A DNA stretch of 29,209 nucleotides from the NCBI GenBank assembly GCA_016209725.1, contig JACQVO010000066.1, positions 1 to 29,209 of the forward strand. Direction: 5' to 3'. Numbering within the stretch: the stretch's first letter is position 1; each line of letters begins with the position of its first letter. The position numbers and the translations under genes are program-made. The stretch comes from Candidatus Methylomirabilota bacterium. Its GTDB lineage: Bacteria; Methylomirabilota; Methylomirabilia; Methylomirabilales; 2-02-FULL-66-22. The notes under the pieces are model-generated. The model did not search any database. It was not told the origin of the DNA and saw only the letters and a program-made list of their open reading frames with translations. Below, piece by piece: positions 1 through 8,680 of this stretch.

Positions 1-5
1 ACGTG

Positions 6-290
6 AAGGGGACGTTGCATTATAGGTGGAATTCATCTATCCACAGCAGACGGAACGACCGCGGCCGCTTCGACCTACCGGGCTGCCCAAGACGGCTCGG
101 GCATCCGTGGCCCATCGAAGCCCCTAGAGGGAGGACCGCCGAGGCGTAGGCTGTCGACGCCGCGACGCCGCAAGGGGTGAGCGCTGAGGTGGATGTGCCG
201 ATGGAGTCCGGCGCAGCCGCCTCACCAAGCGCCGGGCCCTCCTCATGAAGCTGCCGAAGAGAAATAATACCTATAATGCAACGTCCCCTT
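6..290. mobile_element. Small element bounded by 22-bp inverted repeats
   Basis: Positions 6-27 (core GGGGACGTTGCATTATAGGT) recur in reverse complement at 269-290, framing about 240 bp. The inner copy continues as AATAATACC, and exactly this longer version is found again near the right end of the window (29057-29140). The interior has no long open frame that I recognise; the longest frame running into the right arm ends in TAA at 265-267, just before the arm. This could be a non-autonomous (MITE-like) element or the decayed end of a transposon whose other copy lies at the right end. From 291 to 446 I see no gene or repeat. Confidence 0.5.
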
Positions 291-446
291 TCCAGAGGAG
301 CCGAGGAAGCGAAATGCCCGGGTGTGCCCGGCCGGACACGTCCGATCCCGGGAAGGGTTCACCCTGGACCGGGTCACTGCCGCTGCTTCAACCGATCCTT
401 ATGCCCCTGCCCCTTGCTCTCTTTACCGGCGGCCGCCACAAAACAC

Positions 447-476
447 CGAAGGCTCTGGATGAGCCCAGAGCCTTCG
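447..476 (-). terminator. Rho-independent terminator of the CsgG-family gene
   Basis: A perfect 12-bp stem (447-458 with 465-476) with a 6-nt loop, followed on the minus strand by GGTGTTTTG. It lies about 30 nt past the stop codon at 508, in the right orientation to end the minus-strand transcript. Confidence 0.8.
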
Positions 477-507
477 ACCGCGTCCGATCTCGCGACTTCC
501 CCAGCGG

Positions 508-1758
508 TTACGGAGTGATCTCGATGTCGTCGAAGGTGCCGAGGCCGGAGAGGGTGATGCCGACTTTCTTGGCGCCCTTGGGGACCTTGAAGGTGGCGCG
601 CAGGGTCTTCACCTCGCCCGGCTTCATGCGCCCGCTGTGGAAGCCATCCAGGTTGATGGCCGGAGCACTCTCGCCGCTGTCGTAGTTGAGGATTCCGCTC
701 TTCCCCTGGTTCACGCTCAGATACTCGGACTCCTTCCGGTTCCCCGCGAAGCGGAGATTCACCACGACGGAGACAACCGCGCCACGCAGCTTGACCTCGT
801 TCAGGTCGGCCACGAGGTCCTTGTCCAGGTCGGCGCGGATGGATTTAATGACCTTCAGGGCCTGCGGCGTCCCCGTCGCGTCCGCGGGCAGGGCCGTTGC
901 GGCGGCCGCCCCCGCGGGCGGCGCGGGGGCTGCCGCCGGAGCCGGTGGAGGTCCCGGAGCCGTCGCGGTCGTGACGGCGGCCCCGGCCGGCGGGTAGTGG
1001 TAGTACGTCTGCGGCGTCCTCGCAGCGATGAACTTGACCGCTTCCTGGATGCAGATCCGGAGGGCCTTCTCGGTCGGCGTCTTCGACCAGCCGCCCAGGG
1101 CGCCGCCCAGGGCGCCGCCGCCGACCGCCCCGCCCAGGGCCGCACCCAGGTTGAAGTCGCTGGCCTCGCCCTCGACGCTCGTGGCGGCAACGATGCGGGA
1201 AGTCTTCGTATCGACGATGCGGACGTCAATCGCCATGTGGGCGTTCTTGATCCCCCCGGCGATCCCGCCCAGGATCCGCCCGACGCCTCCGAATCCGCCC
1301 AGGCCTCCCCCGACGCCTGATTGGGCGCCTTCAAACTCCGTGACGGCCCCGGTGATCAGGAGCTCCGCGCCCTCGATCTCGCCAACCGGAGCCTCCGTGC
1401 CCCTCTTGATCCGGCCGGACGCACCAAGGTCCTGCTCCCTGAGGACGTCACCGAGCGTTTGCCGCTCCAGGACGATATAGCGGTTCGAGTGGAAGAGCGC
1501 CGTGGCCATCATGTCCGCCATCCCGTCCCCGATGGCCCCGGTCCACCAGCCCTTGCCGGTCTTGTCGGTGAAGCGCGCCACCGCGATGCGGGCCTTCGGC
1601 CCATCGTACGCCTCCCGCTGGGCCTCGTCGATGCTCTTGCCCTCCGGAGTCGTCACCGTCGCCTTGGGCGGGATGACCTGAGCCTGCGAGGACACGAGCG
1701 ACCCCATGACCATTGCCACCGCCAATCCAATCCAGACTATACCTCGCCAGCCTACCAT
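508..1758 (-). CDS. CsgG-family exported protein with C-terminal extension
   Basis: The 416-residue product starts at ATG 1758, chosen because AGGAGG sits 7 nt upstream; a longer frame from 1800 lacks this signal. A signal peptide covers about residues 1-26 (hydrophobic run, SSQA-Q cleavage). No lipobox Cys is visible. Residues about 55-245 match the CsgG/curli-assembly fold, with IAVARFTDKTGKGWWTGAIG near its start and two Gly-rich runs. A Pro/Ala-rich linker (about 265-300) leads to a 110-residue C-terminal domain I do not recognise, probably beta-rich. CsgG proteins form or associate with outer-membrane secretion pores and lipoprotein assemblies. No CsgE, CsgF or curlin gene is nearby, so a curli role is not supported. 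It is probably transcribed alone: a promoter-like site is upstream and a terminator downstream. Confidence 0.8.
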   Translation of the reverse strand: MVGWRGIVWIGLAVAMVMGSLVSSQAQVIPPKATVTTPEGKSIDEAQREAYDGPKARIAVARFTDKTGKGWWTGAIGDGMADMMATALFHSNRYIVLERQTLGDVLREQDLGASGRIKRGTEAPVGEIEGAELLITGAVTEFEGAQSGVGGGLGGFGGVGRILGGIAGGIKNAHMAIDVRIVDTKTSRIVAATSVEGEASDFNLGAALGGAVGGGALGGALGGWSKTPTEKALRICIQEAVKFIAARTPQTYYHYPPAGAAVTTATAPGPPPAPAAAPAPPAGAAAATALPADATGTPQALKVIKSIRADLDKDLVADLNEVKLRGAVVSVVVNLRFAGNRKESEYLSVNQGKSGILNYDSGESAPAINLDGFHSGRMKPGEVKTLRATFKVPKGAKKVGITLSGLGTFDDIEITP

Positions 1759-1809
1759 TGCTTTGCCTCCTCCATTGGTCTTTCCCTGCCCCATCCTCAT
1801 AATATCGTC

Positions 1810-1838
1810 AGAGTAGCCGAAGTTAGGAATCCCATCAA
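1810..1838 (-). promoter_or_regulatory. Possible sigma70 promoter of the CsgG-family gene
   Basis: TTGATG (1833-1838), a 17-nt spacer, then TACTCT (1810-1815), about 50 nt upstream of the chosen ATG. The -35 is good but the -10 matches only three of six consensus bases. Confidence 0.3.
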
Positions 1839-1893
1839 CTCATTTCTTGACCCCTCTTGTTTGGCGGCATCAGTTACGGCAGACGAAAATGGC

Positions 1894-1999
1894 GAATATC
1901 GAACACGGAATATCGAATGATGAACACCAGGGGACCGCGGTCCCGGAAACCCTTCTCGTTCGAGATTCGTCATTCGATGTTCGACATTCGACATTCCGA
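1894..1999. repeat. Heptamer-armed intergenic element, copy 1
   Basis: Five 7-nt words of the form GAATATC/GAACACG occupy 1894-1928. A perfect 14-nt palindrome (GGGACCGCGGTCCC) lies at 1931-1944. Six words of the form ATTCGAC/GTTCGAC, the reverse-complement type, occupy 1958-1999. The element fills much of the 298-bp gap between the CsgG-family gene and the eight-cysteine gene. I see no gene in that gap. Confidence 0.75.
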
Positions 2000-2056
2000 G
2001 GACTCGTCCTGTGTGATCCCAGCCGAGTCCAGAGACGGGATCCGATTCCGCGGCGC

Positions 2057-2527
2057 CTACGGCCTGATCCGATTGCGCTGCGAGACGGTCGTGCCGGACG
2101 ACGTGACCTTCTGCTTGATCTTCACCGTCCCGGTGGCGGGTAGGGCCGTGGCGGTCGCATTGGGCGTCTGGCAGGACGGCGTCGCCAGGACGCCCGGCCC
2201 GCACGTGACCGTCGCGCCCGCGGGAGGAGGGTTACACGGAACCGCGGTCGAGTTCACGAAACAGCTTTTCGCCGTGGGTGTCGGCGTCGGCGTGATAATC
2301 GTGCAGGCGGGGGTGCAGATCACCGTGCTCGAAGAGCTCGAGCCCGTCGGTTCGATGACGTCGTTGTAGGAGATGACGCACGGTCCGCTGATCCCGAAGA
2401 GGCCGCACACGTCGGCGCCGGCCGAGATCGTGTCCAGGTCTGCATCCGAGAGGCGCACCTTGGCCGAGGCATGCATGGGAACACTGAGCAGAACCGCTCC
2501 CAGGACGAGCATCGCAGCGCTTCTCAT
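2057..2527 (-). CDS. Secreted eight-cysteine protein with LSDADLDTISAG motif
   Basis: The 156-residue product is read from ATG 2527, which has GGAGG a few bases upstream; the frame is open further upstream but without a ribosome site. Residues 1-22 form a signal peptide ending ASA. The mature protein opens with KVRLSDADLDTISAG, a motif resembling the LSDEELxxVxGG leader motif of some ribosomal peptides, but here it follows a Sec-type signal. Eight cysteines are spread over the mature part as CGLFGISGPC, CTPAC and three more, enough for four disulfides. A Ser/Thr/Pro-rich stretch lies in the middle. I do not recognise the family. It is followed on the same strand by the CsgG-family gene, separated by a heptamer element. 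Confidence 0.65.
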   Translation of the reverse strand: MRSAAMLVLGAVLLSVPMHASAKVRLSDADLDTISAGADVCGLFGISGPCVISYNDVIEPTGSSSSSTVICTPACTIITPTPTPTAKSCFVNSTAVPCNPPPAGATVTCGPGVLATPSCQTPNATATALPATGTVKIKQKVTSSGTTVSQRNRIRP

Positions 2528-2577
2528 GACCCACCTCCCCCATACATGAGAAATGTCACCGGCGTTCGGGCGCACCA

Positions 2578-2617
2578 GGCGATCAAGCGGCGGAGATCGC
2601 CCAGGGGGCATCCCCCT
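2578..2617 (-). terminator. Two hairpins directly after gpsA
   Basis: Immediately past the gpsA stop are two stems: AGGGGG-CAT-CCCCCT (2603-2617) and GGCGATC / GATCGCC with a 10-nt loop (2578-2601). Neither has a clear U tract, so this may be a weak or Rho-assisted terminator or only RNA structure. Confidence 0.35.
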
Positions 2618-3646
2618 TCAGTCACTCTCGAAGCGCAGCTCTCGCGTCATCAGTTGCACCACCGCCTCCCGAGGGTCCTGTCCCTCGAACAGCACCCGGT
2701 GCACGGCGTGGCAAATGGGCATCTCCACCCCGTGCCGTCCCGCCAACCCCACGGTGGAGCGGCAGGTGTTCACCCCCTCGGCCACCGCCCTGGACTTCGC
2801 CAGGTGTTCATCCAACGGCGTTCCCCTGGCCAGCGCCAACCCCAGGAGACGGTTGCGCGAGAGGTCACCCGTGCAGGTGAGGATCAGATCCCCCATGCCG
2901 GCCAGGCCGGCGAATGTCCCCGCCTGCGCCCCCATGGCGAGACCCAGCCGGGTGATCTCGGCCAGGCCCCGGGTGATGAGCGCCGCCCGGGCATTCGACC
3001 CGAGGCCGAGTCCGTCCACCACGCCGGCGGCGATGGCGATGACATTTTTCACCGCGCCACCCAGCTCCACGCCCAGGGGGTCCGTCCCGGCGTACACACG
3101 CAGGGCGTTCCCGCTCACCGCGTGCTGGACCGCCCGGGCCACCCCCCCATCCTCGGCCGCGGCCACGACGGCTGTCGGTCGCCCGGACACGACCTCGCGG
3201 GCGAAGCTGGGACCCGACAGCACCGCCAGCCGCCGATGCTGCGGGGACGGCAGCAGATCGTACATGATCCTGGACATGGTGTAAAGACTCCCGACCTCGA
3301 TCCCCTTCGTCGCGCTCACCACGAGGGCCCCGGGATCGAGATGGGCGCGGGCCTGCTCCAGGACGGCGCGAAACCCGTGGGACGGCACGACGAAGATCGC
3401 CAGACGCTGCCCGGCCAGCGCGGCGGCGAGGAAAGGCGTCGGTTGCACGGCGGGAGGGATCTGGATGCCGGGGAGGTAGAGATGGTTCTCCCGAGTGCGT
3501 TCCATCCCCGCCGCCAGATCCGCCTCGAAGACCCAGAGCGGCACTCGGGCATACCGCTCGGCCAGGATCACGGCCAGCCCGGTCCCCCAGGCCCCCGCCC
3601 CGACGACCGCAACCGACGGGAGAGGCGCCTCCGGATCTTCCCTCAC
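2618..3646 (-). CDS. gpsA: Glycerol-3-phosphate dehydrogenase [NAD(P)+]
   Basis: The 342-residue protein has the length and layout of GpsA, the cytosolic enzyme that reduces dihydroxyacetone phosphate to sn-glycerol 3-phosphate for phospholipid synthesis. The N-terminal Rossmann motif GAGAWGTG lies at about residues 16-23. The family signatures VSATKGIE, LSGPSFAREV and GGAVKNVIAIAAG follow, the last carrying the catalytic lysine, then GLAGMGDLILTC and SRNRLLG in the C-terminal helical domain. The start ATG overlaps the stop of the upstream HEAT-like gene by 4 nt (ATGA), so the two are probably translationally coupled. Confidence 0.95.
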   Translation of the reverse strand: MREDPEAPLPSVAVVGAGAWGTGLAVILAERYARVPLWVFEADLAAGMERTRENHLYLPGIQIPPAVQPTPFLAAALAGQRLAIFVVPSHGFRAVLEQARAHLDPGALVVSATKGIEVGSLYTMSRIMYDLLPSPQHRRLAVLSGPSFAREVVSGRPTAVVAAAEDGGVARAVQHAVSGNALRVYAGTDPLGVELGGAVKNVIAIAAGVVDGLGLGSNARAALITRGLAEITRLGLAMGAQAGTFAGLAGMGDLILTCTGDLSRNRLLGLALARGTPLDEHLAKSRAVAEGVNTCRSTVGLAGRHGVEMPICHAVHRVLFEGQDPREAVVQLMTRELRFESD

Positions 3647-4056
3647 CCGATCTCTCTCCCGTTCCCCCCGTCGCCGCCGGAGTCCACCTGGTACTCCTCC
3701 AGGTTGATGCCCAGGCCCAGGAGCTCCGGATCATCCACGTCCAGCCCGTACGACTCCAGGACGTTCAGGATCAACGCCTTGGCCAAGTCGCCCACGACGG
3801 GGTTGCGCAACAACGCGATCAACGGCTCGACCGGACGCGGCTCCCCCCACGCCTTCAGGGCCTGCGTGGCCACGGCCAGCAGGGTCTCGTCATCGTCCGT
3901 GAACTGGTTCAGGATGACCGGGATCGCCGGCTCGCCGGCGGCCAGGAGGTGCCGGACCTCCTCCGCCACCTGGGCGTCGGTGAGGTCCTGTCCCCGCACG
4001 CCTTTCAACCGTTCGCGGATCTGCTCCGCGTCGCGGTCACCCTCGGATTCCCCCAC
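3643..4056 (-). CDS. HEAT-like small protein coupled to gpsA
   Basis: About 137 residues from GTG 4056, which is preceded by GAGGTGA. The longest ATG start (4086) lies inside a heptamer repeat (4071-4105), has no ribosome site and would add ten residues encoded by repeat words, so I prefer the internal start; the ATG cannot be excluded. The protein is acidic at its N-terminus, then has two helical repeats of HEAT type (AAGEPAIPVILNQF... and ...RPVEPLIALLRN), and ends in a polar Gly/Asp tail. There is no signal peptide. HEAT repeats usually bind other proteins; the partner is unknown. The stop overlaps the gpsA start by 4 nt. Confidence 0.7.
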   Translation of the reverse strand: MGESEGDRDAEQIRERLKGVRGQDLTDAQVAEEVRHLLAAGEPAIPVILNQFTDDDETLLAVATQALKAWGEPRPVEPLIALLRNPVVGDLAKALILNVLESYGLDVDDPELLGLGINLEEYQVDSGGDGGNGREIG

Positions 4057-4070
4057 GGTCACCTCGCGTC

Positions 4071-4262
4071 GATTTCGGATTGCCAATTTCCGATTTCGGA
4101 TATGAACTACCCCGCAGCAAGCTGCGGGGTATCGGCCGACCCCTCTCCCTGCCCCTCTCCCCGATTGCGGGGAGAGGGAAGGGTGAGGGGGTGCGCGGCA
4201 AGCCGCGGGGAATGAACCCTCCAGGATTCAAGTCCGCCATCCGAAATTCGAAATCTGAAATC
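4071..4262. repeat. Heptamer-armed intergenic element, copy 2
   Basis: The left arm (4071-4105) holds five words of the form GATTTCG. The right arm (4228-4262) holds words of the form CGAAATC, in reverse-complement orientation. Between them are three palindromes: ACCCCGCAGC-AA-GCTGCGGGGT (4109-4130), a CCCTCTCCCC/GGGGAGAGGG stem (4153-4178) inside a longer imperfect palindrome (4140-4190), and CGCGGC-AA-GCCGCG (4194-4207). The whole gap between the AsmA/DUF748 gene and the HEAT-like gene is made of this structure. Confidence 0.8.
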
Positions 4263-4265
4263 TGT

Positions 4266-7200
4266 TCACGGCTGCAGGATCGTGAAGTCGGCCCGGCGCG
4301 CCCAATCGCCGCCACCCTCGGCCGTCCGGTACAGCTTCCCTTCTGCGAGAAACATCCGATCCCGCTCGATCTTCTCCACCCCCGCCAGGTGATCGTAGAT
4401 GCTGAGTGTCCGGGCATCGGGCAGGTCTGCCACCTCTCTCCGCGCCACCCTTTGGACCGTCTTGAGCCGGGCGAACCTGGCCTCCCGCGTGACGGCTCCC
4501 GGCGAGGCGCCGAACATACGAACGTAGAGCCGATCCAGGGCGTCCTCGCGATCCTTCACCCCCGGCTCTCGGGCGATCCGCCGGAGCTCCGCCTCGACCT
4601 TCTGGGCGCGCAAGGCATCCTCGTCGGAATCCACGTGAGCCATGCCCGAGAGCTTGACCTTCATCGTCGGGCGGTCCCGCAGGACCGCGGCGATATTGGC
4701 GAGGTGCGCCCGGGCCGCATCGTCCAGGGTCCAGGACCCGGGCCCGAAGAGCACGGGAGCGATCTCGATGGCGCCGATCCGTCCCCCCAGGGTGAAAATT
4801 TCACCGATCAGCCGGAACGGCGCCGACACCAATTGGATCATGGCGTTCTTGAAGGCGGCCTCGAACGCCTCTCCCAGATCGAACGTCGGCTGGTCCAGTT
4901 GGCCGTGCACCGGGACGCGGAGGACGATCTCTCCCGAAGGATCCTGGAGGAGGGAGATCGCCACGGCCAGCGGCACCCCGACCAGGGCCTCGAAACGGTC
5001 CTGCGGCTCCACCTGCTCCCCCAGGGCGAGTTGATCAACGCGGAACAAATTCTCGCCTTCCAGCCGGTTCTGTTCGATGCGATAGCGCACCTGGCTGAAG
5101 AGCTTCCCCCGCTCCAGGCGATGCGAGGTCACCCGGGTGGCGTACGGGTTCAGCCTGTGCAGGTTGAAGTCGCGGATCTCCCCCTCCAAGTCCAGGTAGA
5201 GATTGGCAGGGAGCGGCAGGATGAACCCGCGCAGGGCGACGGTGGACCGGTCGCTCAGTTCGCCCGTAAGCGTGACACCGGCCTTGCGATCCCCCTCCGT
5301 GGTGAGGCCCTCGATCGTCACTTCGAGGTTTCGGACCTGATCTCGAAATCGCGGCCGCACCGCCTGGTCTTCGATCTCGGCGATGCCGTCGGTGAATGTG
5401 AGGGCCCCGATCGTTATCTGGGGGCCCACCGTCGGGGAGGCGCGGCCGCCCTGGCCCGCCCGCCGGAGGTCGTGGAGCAGTCGCAAGGCCGGCAGGCTTC
5501 CATCCCGGTCCCGTCCCACCGCGACCCAGGGATGCTCCAGCCGCACGGCGCTCAGGTGGAGCGTCAGGGGGTTCAGGCTCACATCATCCACCCGCGCCTG
5601 GACCTTCTCCGCCAGTAACAAGGTGAGCTGTCGCTCTGCATCGCCGAGCTCCAGGGGCGCAAAGGTCACCTCTCCCCTGCCGGCGATTTGGAGATCCGCG
5701 CCGTCCTGGCGCAGGTTGAGAGCCAGGCTGCCGCCCGCCGTCCCGCCCCGGACGACGCGATGGATCACGTCGGGGAGATAGGGCCCCAGTCGCAGGACGT
5801 CCAGGTTCCTCACCTCGGCGTGGACCTCACCCGACCGATCGACCGGCCGCACCCGGCCGTCCAGTCGCACTTCTGCGCCCCCCGCCTCCTTGGCGGAGAA
5901 TCGGAACGACGCCGGCACATCCGCGTCGCTCCGAAAGCCCTCGGCTGCTGCTTCCACTTGCGTCAATTCCCCTGTCCACGCCGGCTGGACTGTCTCGTCA
6001 CGGAATCCGATGCGACCTTTTCGCACGATCAGACGATCAAGGCGAACGGGGGTGGTTGCGTTCCCGCCACCTCCACTCGCCGGGGCCGCTGTGGCCTCGC
6101 CCGATCGCAGCGCCTGGACTTCTGGCTGATCCACCTCCACGCGGCGCAGGTGAAGCGAAAACGGCGCCGTCTGAAGCCGCCCGACCTCCGCCAGGATGGC
6201 CGCCGCCCTCCAGGTCCGGACCGGCAGGCCCGGGGTCCTTCCCTCGGCACGTGTCAGGGACACCCGTCCCGCCAGATCCATCCGGACCCCGGCAGGGTCA
6301 AGGGAGGCTGTCAGGGCAGGAGCCTCCGCGCGGACGTCCTCCGCCATGAGGGAATCCACCCCGTATTCCGGAGCCCTCACCTGCAAGTGGCCGATCACGC
6401 CCTGGGCCTGGAGCGTGAGTCGCTGCGCCCCCGCCTGTTGGGGGGCCAGAGAGAGGTGTGACAGCGCTATCTGGATTTCGCCCGCCGAGGCTTCGGCCGC
6501 GGCCGGACCGGCCCTTCTCCCGAGGCGGGCTTGGACTGTGCGGCCGCGGAACTGTCCCGCCACCTCGAGGCGGAGGGAGGCAGGCGCCTGCCCGGCAGCC
6601 TGGATCCGGCTCAAGAGAACTTCGAGGTCGTCCGCGGCGAAGGAGCCCAGCGGCTCGGCCTGAAGCTGCAGGCCGTGAAGTCTGAGATCGGCGCTCCCGA
6701 CGGCGGCCAGGCCATCTTGGCCGCTTCGAACATCGGCCTGGATCGCCACGGTCGCCCGGCCGGAGGAGACCTCTACTGGGGGTGCGGCCGGTAGCCAGCC
6801 GAGGAGGCCGTTCGGCTCCAGATCCTGGATGCTCGCCTTTACCTGGAGCCGCATCGGCACGCGGATCCACGTGCCGCTGAGAACGATGGCGGGCGCCATG
6901 GGCATGGAAGCCGTCATCTCAAAGGTGATCGGCTGCGCCGGATCCGACGTCGCGCCGGCCAGGCGGACGCCGGCGCTCCGGATCGCCAGCGAGCGTTCCG
7001 GGCTCACCGCGCGGTCCGTGAACTCCAGCCCCGCCCGCTCCACCTCGAGGCGCAGGACTTCCCAATACGGCGCCGGGCCGTTGCTTCCGTTCCCGACGGG
7101 GGGGAAGGCGGAGCCCCACCAGCGGGCGATGTCCAGGGACCCGTCGGGCTGCCGCGCGGCGCGCACCGTCACGTCAGCGAGGCTGACCCGCTCCAGGCGG

Positions 7201-8351
7201 GCGGTCCCGGCTCGCTGATCCGCTCCGCCCGAGGCCGCCATCCGTCCGACCCGGATCATGGGAGGCTGCCCGGCCTGGCCCAAATCGAGGGCGGTCACCT
7301 CCACGGTCATCTCCGGAACCAAGAGGCCCCGATGATCCAGGTCCGCCTGTCCGCGGGCGACCAGACGCTGGAGCGACGCCCGCAGCCGGTCCCCCAGCTC
7401 CACCGTCGCGCCACTGGCATCCAGGGCGAGCTGCGAGAACCCGACAGCCTTCGGGCTCCAATGGCCACGACCCCGGATACGCAGGGATGCCCCCCGGACT
7501 GTGAGGTCCGGGCGAGGTGTGGCCATCACCCGACGGGCCTCGACCTCGAGGCCCGCCTGCACCTGCCACTCGCCGGCGGCCTCCTGGCCACGGACGTCCA
7601 CCCGCACCTCGGCCTCGCCGGCCAACCCAGCCGGGGCCAGGCCCGGGGGCAGGATGCCCGCCACCTGTCCCAGATCCGCACGGGCCATCCGCACGGGCAG
7701 ATGGAAGGCGCGCTCTCTGGCGAATGGCGCGACCCAGCCTTCGGCGGAGACGGCCATGCGGCGCCAGCGGCCAGAGAGCGCGAGGGCCGGCCGGGCCTCA
7801 CGCTCCTCCTCCCGCGTGCTGAGATCCCGGACCCGCACATCCAGGTCCTCCACCGTCTCCCGGTGCTCCGGGGTGCGGCGGCGATCGGCGATGTGGATCC
7901 GACCCCCGTTCACCTCCACCTCCCGGAGCGTCATCGCCAGAAGAGGTGATGCGCCGGCCGCTGGTGTGACCGGAGAGAGCCATGAGAGCCCCTCCGGCGC
8001 CAGGGCCACCCAGGCCTCCGGCTGCTCCAGCGCGAGCCGGCTCACGAGGAGTTCACGCCGCCAGAGGGCGCTCGGCAATACCTCGACGGCGAGTTCCCGG
8101 ATGCGCAGGAGGGGGCGGCCGCCCTGCTTCTCGTGAATGGAGAGGCCCGTGGCGAGGAGCGAGCCGCGAAGCGGGGAAACACGCAGCCGGTCAATCCGGA
8201 CGCGGGCGGCCAGAACCCGGGTCAACTCGCGCTCCACGACCCAGTGGACGGCGGGCTGGAAGGCCACCACGCTCCCCACGAGCGCGAGGAGCGTCAGGGC
8301 CAGGAGGCCGCGGCCCCACCGCCGCCAGCGGCGCGGATCAGTCGCCGTCAT
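4266..8351 (-). CDS. AsmA-like DUF748 envelope protein, 1361 residues
   Basis: A very long protein with a single N-terminal membrane anchor at about residues 15-33 and a huge beta-rich periplasmic part. It opens with the AsmA-type pattern (ERELTRVLAARVRIDRLRVS, then long runs of alternating hydrophobic strands). It ends with the DUF748 signature: IVLRVPVHGQLDQPTFDLGE, a helix with KNAMIQLVSAPFRLIGEIF, IEIAPVLFGPGSWTLD, and an OmpA-like tail with DRPTMKVKLSGMAHVD. AsmA-family proteins (YhdP, TamB relatives) are thought to bridge the two membranes and move phospholipids or assist outer-membrane assembly. That gpsA lies downstream on the same strand fits a role in lipid supply, but this is inference. 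The start ATG has GGGAGA about 9 nt upstream. Confidence 0.85.
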   Translation of the reverse strand: MTATDPRRWRRWGRGLLALTLLALVGSVVAFQPAVHWVVERELTRVLAARVRIDRLRVSPLRGSLLATGLSIHEKQGGRPLLRIRELAVEVLPSALWRRELLVSRLALEQPEAWVALAPEGLSWLSPVTPAAGASPLLAMTLREVEVNGGRIHIADRRRTPEHRETVEDLDVRVRDLSTREEEREARPALALSGRWRRMAVSAEGWVAPFARERAFHLPVRMARADLGQVAGILPPGLAPAGLAGEAEVRVDVRGQEAAGEWQVQAGLEVEARRVMATPRPDLTVRGASLRIRGRGHWSPKAVGFSQLALDASGATVELGDRLRASLQRLVARGQADLDHRGLLVPEMTVEVTALDLGQAGQPPMIRVGRMAASGGADQRAGTARLERVSLADVTVRAARQPDGSLDIARWWGSAFPPVGNGSNGPAPYWEVLRLEVERAGLEFTDRAVSPERSLAIRSAGVRLAGATSDPAQPITFEMTASMPMAPAIVLSGTWIRVPMRLQVKASIQDLEPNGLLGWLPAAPPVEVSSGRATVAIQADVRSGQDGLAAVGSADLRLHGLQLQAEPLGSFAADDLEVLLSRIQAAGQAPASLRLEVAGQFRGRTVQARLGRRAGPAAAEASAGEIQIALSHLSLAPQQAGAQRLTLQAQGVIGHLQVRAPEYGVDSLMAEDVRAEAPALTASLDPAGVRMDLAGRVSLTRAEGRTPGLPVRTWRAAAILAEVGRLQTAPFSLHLRRVEVDQPEVQALRSGEATAAPASGGGGNATTPVRLDRLIVRKGRIGFRDETVQPAWTGELTQVEAAAEGFRSDADVPASFRFSAKEAGGAEVRLDGRVRPVDRSGEVHAEVRNLDVLRLGPYLPDVIHRVVRGGTAGGSLALNLRQDGADLQIAGRGEVTFAPLELGDAERQLTLLLAEKVQARVDDVSLNPLTLHLSAVRLEHPWVAVGRDRDGSLPALRLLHDLRRAGQGGRASPTVGPQITIGALTFTDGIAEIEDQAVRPRFRDQVRNLEVTIEGLTTEGDRKAGVTLTGELSDRSTVALRGFILPLPANLYLDLEGEIRDFNLHRLNPYATRVTSHRLERGKLFSQVRYRIEQNRLEGENLFRVDQLALGEQVEPQDRFEALVGVPLAVAISLLQDPSGEIVLRVPVHGQLDQPTFDLGEAFEAAFKNAMIQLVSAPFRLIGEIFTLGGRIGAIEIAPVLFGPGSWTLDDAARAHLANIAAVLRDRPTMKVKLSGMAHVDSDEDALRAQKVEAELRRIAREPGVKDREDALDRLYVRMFGASPGAVTREARFARLKTVQRVARREVADLPDARTLSIYDHLAGVEKIERDRMFLAEGKLYRTAEGGGDWARRADFTILQP

Positions 8352-8629
8352 GAGCGTCCATCTCCCGCGCTGCTTCCCGGAGAGGGCTCGAGTGAGGGGG
8401 TCGGCCGGCAGTGTCCAGGGTCCCCAATGTGGGCAGCGAGGTGGAGTGCCTGGGTTTCTGTGTGCGTCCCGCGTCCCCCCACCCGTCCCGTTCCCCCGCG
8501 TGGGGAGGGCAAGGAGGAGGGGTCCGGATGCGCAAGAGCGATTGTGTCTTGCAGGTCATCGGCCCCCTGGGGCACCCCTGGAACTTCCCGGCTTTACGCC
8601 GGGGAGTGGCCGGCGGCCTCATCGCCCTT

Positions 8630-8657
8630 GGTCATTGGAAATTGGAAATTGGTCATT
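8630..8657. repeat. Heptamer array, copy 3 (single arm)
   Basis: Four tandem 7-nt words in the order GGTCATT, GGAAATT, GGAAATT, GGTCATT, symmetric in word order. No opposite arm is seen here; hairpins lie on both sides (8587-8603 and 8662-8680). Confidence 0.75.
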
Positions 8658-8661
8658 AGAA

Positions 8662-8680
8662 GGTCCGTCTCCGACGGACC
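8662..8680 (-). terminator. Hairpin after the selenoprotein gene
   Basis: GGTCCGTC / GACGGACC, a perfect 8-bp stem with a 3-nt loop, 13 nt past the stop codon at 8693 on the minus strand and followed by TTCTAATG. It is a plausible weak intrinsic terminator for the 15569-8693 gene series. Confidence 0.45.

Noticed and set aside
4057..4086. ATG 4086 as start of the HEAT-like gene
   Set aside because: It lies in a heptamer array and lacks a ribosome site; GTG 4056 with GAGGTGA is better supported, though the ATG is not excluded.
2471..5618. Long plus-strand open frames antisense to gpsA and the AsmA/DUF748 gene
   Set aside because: They are mirror frames of GC-rich genes: no recognisable family words and low-complexity His/Arg/Pro/Gly composition. 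The same applies to the long antisense frames over the efflux genes (9414-11126), the phn genes (15120-16604), the aminotransferase (19733-21442) and the transhydrogenase genes (24473-27543).
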